DNA of 38,025 nt from Micromonospora sp. CB01531. Its GTDB lineage: Bacteria > Actinomycetota > Actinomycetes > Mycobacteriales > Micromonosporaceae. The notes beneath the pieces were generated by a model that saw only the letters and a program-made list of their open reading frames with translations, did not search any database and was not told the origin of the DNA. Shown here piece by piece: positions 16,427-24,149 of this stretch. Numbering within the stretch: position 1 is the first letter of the stretch; every line of letters begins with the position of its first letter. The stretch is from NCBI RefSeq assembly GCF_001905095.1, contig NZ_LWLS01000114.1, forward strand, positions 1-38,025, read 5' to 3'. Both the position numbers and the translations under genes were made by a program.

Positions 16427-16438
16427 CAGTGCGCACTG
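16427..16438. promoter_or_regulatory. 12-bp palindrome upstream of pfkA
   Basis: CAGTGCGCACTG is a perfect palindrome about 100 bp upstream of the pfkA start. It could be an operator. No family assignment is possible from sequence and its position may be accidental. Confidence 0.25.
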
Positions 16439-16593
16439 TAGTCGGCGCGGGGGTACGGCGACACCGCGCCCCGGCCCCCTTCCGCCCGCCGGATCGGCTA
16501 CCCGTCAGTAGCTGACCTGGCGCTTCTCCCCCGCGCGGTGCGGCCCTCCGGGCACCGCCGCCCCGGCGAAGCCGAGCAGGCCGCCGCTGCCGG

Positions 16594-17091
16594 TCACCGC
16601 TCGGTCATCGCCCGCCAGCGCGCCAGGTTGTGCCGGGCGTCGACCAGGGCGTCGTGCCGGTCCGCGTCGGCGTCCGGCAGCTTCGGCCGACCCCGGTCGT
16701 CCCAGAGCTGGCGCAGTTCCTTGGTGAACCGCGGGATCTCCCGCGGCAGCGCCGGCATCGCGCCCCACAGCTGGGCCAGGACCACGTGGTCGTACGCCGC
16801 GTACCAGGCCCAGAGCTCCAACTGCTCGCCCGGGCGGTCCCGGACCGGCGCCATCAGGAACTCGTAGAGGTCGTCCCGGATCCGCTCCCGGGACCGCCAC
16901 GCGCGGTCGGCGGGCGAGGGGAGCTTGTCCAGCACGTTGCGGCGCACCCAGGGCACCGCCCGGGAGTCGTCGAACTCGGTGGAGACCGCGTAGAACTCGC
17001 GGCCGTACTCGTCGACGACGCCGATCGACACCAGGTCGACGATGCGGCCGTCCTCGATGAACTCGCAGTCGTAGAAGTAGCGGTAGACCAT
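16594..17091 (-). CDS. 3'-5' exoribonuclease, Rv2179c (DEDDh) family
   Basis: The 165-residue RNase-T-fold enzyme removes nucleotides from RNA 3' ends. Rv2179c of M. tuberculosis is the characterised prototype. The N-terminal YRYFYDCEFIEDG supplies the first Asp/Glu pair, WAWYAAYDHVVLAQLWG the next Asp, and HDALVDARHNL the His and last Asp: a complete DEDDh set. ATG 17091 gives the prototype's length; ATG 17100, three codons earlier, is possible. The neighbourhood (aroG and pknL upstream, acyltransferase downstream) matches the Rv2178c-Rv2182c order, although several unrelated genes lie in between here. Confidence 0.88.
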   Translation of the reverse strand: MVYRYFYDCEFIEDGRIVDLVSIGVVDEYGREFYAVSTEFDDSRAVPWVRRNVLDKLPSPADRAWRSRERIRDDLYEFLMAPVRDRPGEQLELWAWYAAYDHVVLAQLWGAMPALPREIPRFTKELRQLWDDRGRPKLPDADADRHDALVDARHNLARWRAMTER

Positions 17092-17338
17092 CCCCACCAT
17101 CCTCGCCCACCGCCCCCGCCCGCCCGTCGCCGGGGCGTCCACCGAGGTCGGCACGGTTCGGACAGGCGGTTCGGGAGAGTCACGGAACTGTCTCCAGGGG
17201 TGTACAGCACGCGACCGGAGCGTCATGATCTGATGTGTACCGCTACCGGACGCCGAACCGGTTCAGATGCCTCGTACCGGGATGTCAGGGCCACCCCGGT
17301 GAGCGAGTTGTGGTCCTTGACCGGGGAGGGGTTGGGCC

Positions 17339-18031
17339 GTGGAGGTTCGCCTGCCGGAGCCGGGTGACGCGCTCACGGGCGTGGAGATGTTCGCCGGGCT
17401 TGAGCCGGAGGTGCGGCAGCGGGTCATCGCCGCTGCGGTGCCGCGCACCTACCGCAAGGGTCAGTTGCTCTTCGTGGAGAACGACCCGGGCGAGTCGCTG
17501 ATCGTGCTGCGCCGGGGGGCGGTGGCGGTGTTCCGCACCGCACCGACGGGAGAGCGCGCGGTGCTGTCGGTGATCCGTCCGCCGGACGTGCTCGGCGAGG
17601 TCTCCCTGCTGGACGCGTCCACCCGGTCCGCGTCGGCCGAGGCGATCGAGGACTGCGCCGCGCTGGCGCTGTCCCGGCCGGCCTTCATGGAGCTGGTGCA
17701 CTCGAACCCGCGCATCCTCGACGCGGTGATGCGCTCGCTCGGCGGGCTGATCCGCCGGCTCACCGAGCAGAACGCCGACCACGTCTTCCTCGACCTGCCC
17801 GGCCGGGTGGCCAAGACGCTGGTCCGGCTCGCCGGCGAGAGCCAGGCGCCGATGATCACCATCGAGCTCAACCAGAGCCAGCTCGCCGAGATGGCCGGCG
17901 GCTCCCGGCAGAGCGTCAACCAGGCGATCGGCTCGTTCGCCAGCCGGGGGTGGCTGCGCACCGAGGGGCGCCGGATCGTGGTGACCGACGTGGCCGCGCT
18001 GCGCCGCCGCGCCGGGATGAACGACCGCTGA
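17339..18031 (+). CDS. Crp/Fnr-family cyclic-nucleotide-binding regulator
   Basis: The 230-residue transcription factor has an N-terminal cyclic-nucleotide-binding domain (~17-130), a dimerisation helix (~127-150) and a C-terminal winged helix (~152-225; recognition helix about 189-200, SRQSVNQAIGSF). The phosphate-binding cassette is intact, with Gly86-Glu87 and Arg96-Ser97-Ala98 in GEVSLLDASTRSA. This corresponds to GEL...RSA of E. coli CRP, so cAMP binding is expected. GTG 17339 has GGGGAGGGG with seven bases to the start. A large nucleotide cyclase lies 450 bp downstream on the same strand and is a natural signal source. It is divergent from the exoribonuclease gene. Confidence 0.9.
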   Translation: MEVRLPEPGDALTGVEMFAGLEPEVRQRVIAAAVPRTYRKGQLLFVENDPGESLIVLRRGAVAVFRTAPTGERAVLSVIRPPDVLGEVSLLDASTRSASAEAIEDCAALALSRPAFMELVHSNPRILDAVMRSLGGLIRRLTEQNADHVFLDLPGRVAKTLVRLAGESQAPMITIELNQSQLAEMAGGSRQSVNQAIGSFASRGWLRTEGRRIVVTDVAALRRRAGMNDR

Positions 18032-18040
18032 CGGATACGC

Positions 18041-18072
18041 GCAGGGCCGGGGCGAGACCGCCCCGGCCCTGC
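18041..18072. terminator. Strong bidirectional hairpin, 14-bp perfect stem
   Basis: GCAGGGCCGGGGCG (18041-18054) pairs perfectly with 18059-18072 around the tetraloop AGAC. It lies between the convergent CRP gene (stop ten bases before) and the 69-residue gene. Confidence 0.85.
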
Positions 18073-18088
18073 TGTCGTGCCGCCCGGC

Positions 18089-18298
18089 TCAGACGCCGGC
18101 GCTGCCCGGCCCGGCCCACTCGTTGGGCCGGCCCGGCCCGGCCCAGTCGCTGTTGTCATCGCCGCCGGAGCCCTCGATGACGATGCCCTCGGCCTGGAGG
18201 GTGGCCAGGGTGGCGGCGTCCACGTCGACGGAGTCCCCCGCCGCGTGGGCGACCCCGTCGGCGTCGGTCCAGTCGCTCTCCAGCTTCACGTACACCAT
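18089..18298 (-). CDS. 69-residue protein with duplicated WAGPG tail
   Basis: I do not recognise a named family. The first ~45 residues (MVYVKLESDWTDADG, then GDSVDVDAATLATLQAEGIV) look like a small beta-rich fold with an Asp-Ala-rich turn, reminiscent of short 'VKLxxDW...G..VDVD..TA..L...GIV' proteins seen in phages and actinobacteria. The acidic/Gly C-terminus contains two copies of an element, DWAGPGRPN and EWAGPGSAG. No signal peptide or membrane segment is seen. It is oriented against the CRP gene with a strong terminator between. That, plus a compact ATG start and codon bias like its neighbours, argues for a real gene. Confidence 0.6.
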   Translation of the reverse strand: MVYVKLESDWTDADGVAHAAGDSVDVDAATLATLQAEGIVIEGSGGDDNSDWAGPGRPNEWAGPGSAGV

Positions 18299-18484
18299 GG
18301 TGTGGCCCCCTTGATCGCGGTCGTCGTCCGAGGCATGAATCTAGTCCGCGAACCGCGCCGACGGCTGTCCGGACGAGTGTCCACAAGCCAACAGCCCGGT
18401 ACCTGACACCGCTAGCGGCGGCGATACTCGCGATGGACGCCGCGGGGGGCGGCGCCCGGCCGGGACCGGCCGGAGGATCCACCA

Positions 18485-21400
18485 GTGGAGGGCGTCATCT
18501 CCGCCCAGTGTGACCGTTGTGGACGTACCGCCGCCGAGGGCGACCGCTTCTGCGGTGGCTGTGGCGCGGAGCTGGGGGCGGTCTGCCCGCACTGCCTGCG
18601 CCCGCTCGCCGCCGACGTGGCCTTCTGCACCTCGTGCGGGGCAGCCCGGTCCGGTGCCAAGCCGCCGGTCGCCGTGCCGCAGGAGGACCGCCGCCGGGTC
18701 AGCGTCCTGTTCGTCGACCTGATCGACTTCACCCCGTACGTCGAGCGCGCCGACCCGGAACAGGTCCGCGGCATGCAGACCGGCTTCTTCTCGGCCGCGA
18801 AACGGGTGGTCGGGCAGTACGGCGGGGTGGTCGAGAAGTACATCGGGGATGCCGTGATGGCGCTCTTCGGCGCCCCGGTGGCCACCGAGACCGACGCGCT
18901 GCGCTGCGTCCGGGCCGGGCTGGAGCTGCAGCGGGTGCTCACCCGGTTCGCCCCGTCCGGCCGCGACGAGCTGCGCTTCCGGGTCGGCGTGGCGACCGGT
19001 GAGGCGCTGGTGGACGTGGCCGCCGCCCGCGACGGCGGGCAGGCGATCGTGGCCGGCGACGTGGTCAACACGGCGTCCCGGATGCAGTCGGTGGCGCCGC
19101 CCGGCGGGGTGCTGGTTTGCGGCGCGACCCACGCCCTCACCAAGGACGCCATCAGCTACGAGGAGCAGCCGCCGGTCACCCTGCGCGGTCGGTCCACCCC
19201 CACCGAGGTCTGGCTCGCCCTCGCCCCGGTACGCCGGCAGCCCACCGACCAGGAGCCGGACACCACGCCCCTGATCGACCGAGAGCACGAGCTGGGTCTG
19301 CTGGTCAACGCCCTGCACCGGTCGCTGCGGGACCGGCTCCCGCAGGTGGTGACCGTCTTCGGCCGGGCCGGCATCGGCAAGAGCCGACTGGTCCGCGAGC
19401 TCTACCGGCACGCCGGTCGGCTGGTCGACGAGCCGCTGACCTGGCGGACCGGGCGGTGCCCGCCGTTCGGGGAGAACGTCACCTTCGCCGCGCTGGCCGA
19501 CGTGGTGAAGACCGAGGCCGGCATCCTCGACACCGACCCGGCGTCGACCGCGGCGCAGCGGCTCACGTCCGCGGTGACCGAGCTGGTCGGGCCGGCCGAG
19601 CGGGACCGGATCGTCGACGCGCTGCGCCCGCTGGTCGGGCTGACCGGCACCACGCTGCCGGCCGAGGAGGCCGAGTCGGCGTGGCGGCGGTTCCTGCTGG
19701 CCCTGGCCGCCCGCCGCCCCACCGTGCTGGTCTTCGAGGACCTGCACTGGGCCGACGACGCCATGCTGCGCTTCGTCGAGCTGCTCGGCGCCGCCGCCCG
19801 GGACGTGCCGCTGCTGCTGCTCTGCACCGCCCGGCCGGAGCTGGTCGACCGGGACCCGAGCTGGGCGGGGACGATCACCGGCTCGGTCACCATCACCCTG
19901 CCCCCGCTGCGGGACACCGGCATCGCCTCGCTCTACGCGCACATGTTCGGCCAGGCCGCGTTCCCCGCCGAGATGCTCACCCCGCTGGTGGAGGTCGCCG
20001 GCGGCAACCCGCTCTACGCCCACGAGTACGTCCGGATGCTCATCGAGCAGGGCGCGCTGCGCCAGTCCGGGCGCGGCTGGTCGCTGGACAAGCACCTCGA
20101 CCTGCCCATGCCGGAGAGCGTCCACGCGGTCATCGCCAACCGGATCGACCTGCTCGACGCCAAGGACCGGGCGGTGCTGCTGGCCGCCTCGGTGGTGGGC
20201 GTGCAGTTCTGGCCCGGCGCGGTGGCCGCCGCGCTGGGCCAGCCGGTCGAGTCGGTGGAGCGCGCGCTGCGCCGGCTGGAGCAGCGCGACTTCGTGCACG
20301 AGCAGGGGGCGTCGACGATGGCCGGGCAGCCGGAGTTCCGGTTCCGGCACGTCCTGGTCCGGGACGTCTGCTACCAGCGGCTGCCGCGTACCGAGCGGGT
20401 GGCCCGGCACGAGCGCACCGCGGACTGGCTCGACACGCTGTCGCAGAGCCGGGACACCGACCTGGCCGAGGTGCTCGCCCACCACCGCTGGGCGGCCCAC
20501 GAGATCGCCCGCACGCTCGGCATGGACACCCACCGCTACGCCGGCCCGGCACGCGCCGCGCTGCACCGGGCCGCCCGCCGGGCGTACGCCCTGCACGGGC
20601 TGGACGCGGCGGCGGCGCACGCCGGCCGGGCGCTGGGCCTGGCCGACGACAGCGACCCGATCGGCCGGCTGCAGCTGGAGCTGCTGAGCACCGAGATCTC
20701 GTTCTACCGAGACGGCAACGCCTTCCTCTCGGGCGGCGGGCCGGAGCAGTTGCACGCGCTCGCCGACCGGCTGCTCGCGCACGGCGACCACCCCTGCGCC
20801 GCCCGGGCCTGGACCCTGCTCGGCCAGGCCGCCTGGCTGCGCGCCGACCGGACCGCCGCGGTGGCCTGCCTCAACCGCGCCGTGTCCCTGTTCGAGCCGC
20901 TGCCGGACAGCGGCCAGAAGGCGGACGCGTACGCGGAGCTAGGCCGGCTGCACATGCTCAACTACGAGCGGGACCCGGCGGTGGCCGCCGCCGAGACCGC
21001 GGCGGAGATCGGCGCGCGGCTGGGGCTGTCGGAGACCCGGACCAACGCGCGGATCACCGCGGCCACCGCCCGGTACCAGTCGGGTGACCGGTCGGGCCTG
21101 GACGAGCTGCACGTGCTCGTCGAGTACGGCCGGGCGCAGCAGCTGCTGGCGCTGCACCGGGCGGTGCAGAACCTGGCGTACGCGGTCCGCGAGGAGGGCG
21201 ACTGGCTGCGCTCGGACGCGCTGCTGTCCGCCGCGCCGGCACGTACGGCCAGCGGGCAGACGCTGACCACCAGCTACTCCGGGGAGGCGATGCGGGCGTA
21301 CTTCGACGGGGACTTCGCCCGGCTGCTCGCCGCCGCGGACGCCTTCGTGGACACCCCCACCGGCGGCTGGGACATGCAGGTCCGCGGCCTGCGCTCGTGC

Positions 21401-22072
21401 CTGCTGGTGCTGCGCGGCCGGACGGTGCCGCCGGCGCCCCGACCGGCACCTGGCCAGCGGAACGGCGGTCCGGAGGAGCCCCTGCCCCGGCACCCGGACG
21501 ACGTGGCCGCCGCGTTGGACAGCGCCCGCCGGAGCGGCTTCCACCGGCCGCGCTGGACCATGCTCGGCATGGCCGCGCTCTGCCGCGCCCTGCAGGGGCG
21601 GGCCGACGAGGCGGCGGAGCTGGTCGACGAGCTGGCCGACTCGTGGTCGGCGGTGCCCGCGCTGGCCAGCGGCGAGTGGATCGCCGCGGCGGCGTACGCG
21701 GCCACCCTGGCCGGCCGGGACGCGGCAGTGCGCGTGCGGGCGATGCTGGACCGGCTCGAACACCGGACGCCCTGGTCGGAGGCGGCGCTGCGGACGGTGA
21801 CCGCGGCCCTCGCCGCGGCCGACGGCGACCACCGGCGCGCCGGCGAGCTGCACCTGGCGGGCGCGGAGATCTACGCCCGGATCCCCGACGTGACGGACCG
21901 GATGCTGGCCCTCGCCCTGGCCGTCGCCGAGCTGGACCGGGCGGGGGATCGGGCGGCGGTCACCGCGCCGCTGGCCGAGGTGAGCGCCTTCGCCCAGCGC
22001 AACGAGGCGCCGGGCCTGCTGGCACTGGCCCGCCGCCCGGTGCCCGACGCCGGCCCCGCCGTCGCCTGCTGA
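18485..22072 (+). CDS. Zinc-ribbon / class III nucleotide cyclase / AAA ATPase / TPR protein
   Basis: This is a 1195-residue multidomain signalling protein. A double zinc ribbon has Cys pairs 9/12, 23/26, 34/37 and 48/51. A class III cyclase domain follows (~70-245) with metal Asp78 (in LFVDLIDFT) and Asp122 (in KYIGDAVMALFG), Lys118 for adenine recognition, and Asn195/Arg199 (VNTASR) for catalysis, so it looks like an active adenylate cyclase. An AAA/STAND ATPase has Walker A GRAGIGKS (293-300) and Walker B VLVFEDLHWAD. The C-terminal half (~700-1195) is helical TPR-type repeats. No membrane segments are present. GTG 18485 is preceded by GGAGG. Related proteins are frequent in actinobacteria, but their signals are unknown. 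Probable partner: the adjacent CRP. Confidence 0.92.
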   Translation: MEGVISAQCDRCGRTAAEGDRFCGGCGAELGAVCPHCLRPLAADVAFCTSCGAARSGAKPPVAVPQEDRRRVSVLFVDLIDFTPYVERADPEQVRGMQTGFFSAAKRVVGQYGGVVEKYIGDAVMALFGAPVATETDALRCVRAGLELQRVLTRFAPSGRDELRFRVGVATGEALVDVAAARDGGQAIVAGDVVNTASRMQSVAPPGGVLVCGATHALTKDAISYEEQPPVTLRGRSTPTEVWLALAPVRRQPTDQEPDTTPLIDREHELGLLVNALHRSLRDRLPQVVTVFGRAGIGKSRLVRELYRHAGRLVDEPLTWRTGRCPPFGENVTFAALADVVKTEAGILDTDPASTAAQRLTSAVTELVGPAERDRIVDALRPLVGLTGTTLPAEEAESAWRRFLLALAARRPTVLVFEDLHWADDAMLRFVELLGAAARDVPLLLLCTARPELVDRDPSWAGTITGSVTITLPPLRDTGIASLYAHMFGQAAFPAEMLTPLVEVAGGNPLYAHEYVRMLIEQGALRQSGRGWSLDKHLDLPMPESVHAVIANRIDLLDAKDRAVLLAASVVGVQFWPGAVAAALGQPVESVERALRRLEQRDFVHEQGASTMAGQPEFRFRHVLVRDVCYQRLPRTERVARHERTADWLDTLSQSRDTDLAEVLAHHRWAAHEIARTLGMDTHRYAGPARAALHRAARRAYALHGLDAAAAHAGRALGLADDSDPIGRLQLELLSTEISFYRDGNAFLSGGGPEQLHALADRLLAHGDHPCAARAWTLLGQAAWLRADRTAAVACLNRAVSLFEPLPDSGQKADAYAELGRLHMLNYERDPAVAAAETAAEIGARLGLSETRTNARITAATARYQSGDRSGLDELHVLVEYGRAQQLLALHRAVQNLAYAVREEGDWLRSDALLSAAPARTASGQTLTTSYSGEAMRAYFDGDFARLLAAADAFVDTPTGGWDMQVRGLRSCLLVLRGRTVPPAPRPAPGQRNGGPEEPLPRHPDDVAAALDSARRSGFHRPRWTMLGMAALCRALQGRADEAAELVDELADSWSAVPALASGEWIAAAAYAATLAGRDAAVRVRAMLDRLEHRTPWSEAALRTVTAALAAADGDHRRAGELHLAGAEIYARIPDVTDRMLALALAVAELDRAGDRAAVTAPLAEVSAFAQRNEAPGLLALARRPVPDAGPAVAC

Positions 22073-22093
22073 CCCCACCGGCCGGCTGGGGCG

Positions 22094-22777
22094 TCAGGCG
22101 GGGACCGGCTGGGTCTTGGCCTTCTGGGCGTACATGTCGACGTACTCGCGGCCGGAGAGTTCCATCACCTCGTACATGATCTCGTCGGTGACCGCCCGCT
22201 CGACGAACCGGTCGCCGGACAGGCCGGCGTAGCGGGAGAAGTCCAGCGGGGCGCCGAAGCGGATCCGCACCCGCTTGATCGTGGGGATGAGCTGGCCGGG
22301 CGGCTGGATCTCGTCGGCGTTGAGCATCGCCATCGGGACCACCGGGGCGCGGCTCTCCAGGGCGAGCCGGGCCACGCCGGTCTTGCCGCGGTAGAGCCGG
22401 CCGTCCGGCGAGCGGGTCCCCTCGGGATAGATGCCGGCGATCCCGCCCGCCCGCAGCACCTTGAGCTGAGTGTCCAGGGCGGCCCGGGCGGCCTGGCCGC
22501 CGGACCGGTCGACCGGGATGGTGCCGGAGCCGACGAAGAACATCTTGGTCAGCCAGCCCTTGATCCCCTTACCGGTGAAGTACTCCGCTTTGGCGATGAA
22601 TGTGACTTTTCGCTTGACGATGAGCGGGGTGAAGATCGAGTCCGAGAAGGAGAGGTGGTTGCTGGCCAGGATGACCGGACCGGTCTCCGGGACGTGCTCG
22701 AGCCCCTCCACCTGCGGGCGGAAGATCAGCCTCAGCAGCGGGCCGAGGATGATGTACTTCAACAGCCAGTACAGCAC
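22094..22777 (-). CDS. plsC: 1-acyl-sn-glycerol-3-phosphate acyltransferase (PlsC type)
   Basis: The 227-residue membrane-associated enzyme transfers a fatty acyl group to lysophosphatidic acid, or a related acceptor, in phospholipid synthesis. The catalytic motif NHLSFSD gives His41 and Asp46, and the substrate motif YPEGTR gives Glu119-Arg122. A hydrophobic N-terminus (WLLKYIILGPLLRLIF) anchors it. GTG 22777 is chosen because GAAGGA lies five bases upstream. It corresponds in gene order to Rv2182c of M. tuberculosis. The stop lies only 21 bp from the convergent cyclase stop. Other lysolipid acceptors are possible. Confidence 0.92.
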   Translation of the reverse strand: MLYWLLKYIILGPLLRLIFRPQVEGLEHVPETGPVILASNHLSFSDSIFTPLIVKRKVTFIAKAEYFTGKGIKGWLTKMFFVGSGTIPVDRSGGQAARAALDTQLKVLRAGGIAGIYPEGTRSPDGRLYRGKTGVARLALESRAPVVPMAMLNADEIQPPGQLIPTIKRVRIRFGAPLDFSRYAGLSGDRFVERAVTDEIMYEVMELSGREYVDMYAQKAKTQPVPA

Positions 22778-23132
22778 CGGGGTCCTTCCAGGTGAGGGCG
22801 GCGACGCCCGACGACGGCTCCAGCTCGGCTGGCGGCACAATTCGGCCGCCGCGCCGCCAGGCGGCGCACCGCACCGGATGACGGCCGGCCCGACGCCGCG
22901 CAGCGACCTGGAGCCGTCGAGGCCAGGGAGCCCGGAACGGGCCGCCGGGACGCGCCCCGGACCGCGCCCGGGGCGCCGTCGGCGAGCGGGACTGTCCGGG
23001 AAGAGCCTACGAACCGGGAGCGGCACGCCACAACGCACTCCCGGAACAGGGTCCGGACGTGTCACGATTCAGGGCACGGCGTACGGGGCGCCGGGTCGGG
23101 ACGCACCGACAGGCGGCGAGGAGGGGTGTCCG
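22778..23132. other. 355-bp divergent intergenic region
   Basis: This region separates plsC and the two-TM protein gene and must hold both promoters; no convincing -35/-10 pair stands out. It contains a 17-bp palindrome at 22851-22867 (GCGCCGCCAGGCGGCGC). Open frames through it are extensions of the neighbouring genes without start signals. I see no RNA gene. Confidence 0.5.
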
Positions 23133-23978
23133 GTGTCAGCGGGTGGGCCCCGCCGGGGACGGCGGGACAACGGGCTCGACGCGGCCGAGTACGCGGTCGC
23201 GGGCGACGTCGATCCGCGCATCGGCGAACATCTGCTCGACGTGCTCGCCGCGGGCGGGATCGCCGCTTACCTACAGCCCTCCGCCGACCTGAACCCGATC
23301 ACCCGCACCACGACGGTCCCGTCCCGCCCGGTCGACCGGCTCTACGTCGACCGCTCGCACCTGACCACCGCCCGGGACTACCTCACCCAGCTCAGCGACG
23401 AGGGGGCCCGCGAGTCGGCCCGGGACGACGAGCCGGACATCGAGGCGGAGTGGGCCAAGATCGTCGCCGGCTTCCACTCCGCCCCCACCTCCGGCAGCCA
23501 CCCGTGGCCCGCCGCCGAGGACGTGGACGACGACTCCGTCGACCCGCCCGAGCCGACCGGGGGCGCCGGCGGTCGGGCGGAGGAGACCGGCGGCCCGACC
23601 GCCACCGACGTCCGGCGCCTGCCGTACGCGGCGGACGTCTCCGGGATCTCGGTGAGCCGGGGCCGGTCCGACGAGCCATCGCTGCTGGACGGCCTGGACA
23701 CCTTCGGCGCCGACCTGCCCGACGACGAGGACGAGCACTACACCCCGCCACCGCCGCCCCCGCTGCCGCGCTTCTCGAAGTACGCCGTGGTCGGCGTGCT
23801 CTGCATCGTGGCCGGCTTCGTGTTCTTCCTCTCCCCCACGGTGCTCCCGGTCACCGACCCGTCCGTGGTGACGCTGCTCGGCTTCACCGGCATCCTGGCC
23901 GGCTTCGTGATGCTGATCTGGCGGCTGCGCCCCGGCGACTCCGACGAGCAGGACCCGGACGACGGCGCGGTCGTCTGA
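23133..23978 (+). CDS. Two-TM membrane protein with long acidic cytosolic domain
   Basis: The 281-residue protein starts at GTG 23133 behind GAGGAGG. Residues ~15-95 form a small folded domain (GLDAAEYAVAGDVDPRIGEH ... PVDRLYVDRSHLTTARDYL), which resembles the signal-transducing DUF2007/PII-like fold of 'LxVxRSHLxxAREIL' proteins. A ~120-residue disordered Asp/Glu/Pro-rich linker follows. A run of prolines precedes two membrane helices (~215-240 and ~248-267) with a short loop. Both ends are probably cytosolic. The neighbour plsC suggests an envelope role, but the function is unknown. Confidence 0.75.
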   Translation: MSAGGPRRGRRDNGLDAAEYAVAGDVDPRIGEHLLDVLAAGGIAAYLQPSADLNPITRTTTVPSRPVDRLYVDRSHLTTARDYLTQLSDEGARESARDDEPDIEAEWAKIVAGFHSAPTSGSHPWPAAEDVDDDSVDPPEPTGGAGGRAEETGGPTATDVRRLPYAADVSGISVSRGRSDEPSLLDGLDTFGADLPDDEDEHYTPPPPPPLPRFSKYAVVGVLCIVAGFVFFLSPTVLPVTDPSVVTLLGFTGILAGFVMLIWRLRPGDSDEQDPDDGAVV

Positions 23979-24034
23979 TCCGCTCCGCCCAGCCGCCCGG
24001 AAACCGGGACGGCCCTCGCCCCGGCGTCAGCCAC

Positions 24035-24054
24035 GTAACAGGGGTGTAACTTAC
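24035..24054 (+). promoter_or_regulatory. GTAAC direct repeat / small dyad upstream of otsA
   Basis: GTAAC occurs at 24035 and 24046, one helical turn apart (11 bp). The second is part of GTAACTTAC, an odd palindrome. The pair lies ~100 bp upstream of the otsA ATG, in a locally AT-richer stretch that probably holds the promoter. The role is inferred from position only. Confidence 0.25.
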
Positions 24055-24149
24055 GGTCAGTAGGAATACCCGTACGTCACTTCCCGCACCGGCTGTCCGG
24101 TTTGTTCCTCGCTCCGGTGGCCGGACCCCTGCTGAGCGGATTGCCCGAC

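Noticed and set aside
16505..17110. Alternative minus-strand frame overlapping the exoribonuclease gene
   Set aside because: It is a +1 frame of the same DNA with low-complexity composition. The DEDDh motifs lie in the other frame.
18341..20791. Long open frame (over 800 codons) antisense to the cyclase gene
   Set aside because: It mirrors a high-GC coding gene on the other strand, is composed of Arg/Gly/Pro/Val/His-rich low-complexity residues, has no start signal and shows no domain. It is a shadow frame.
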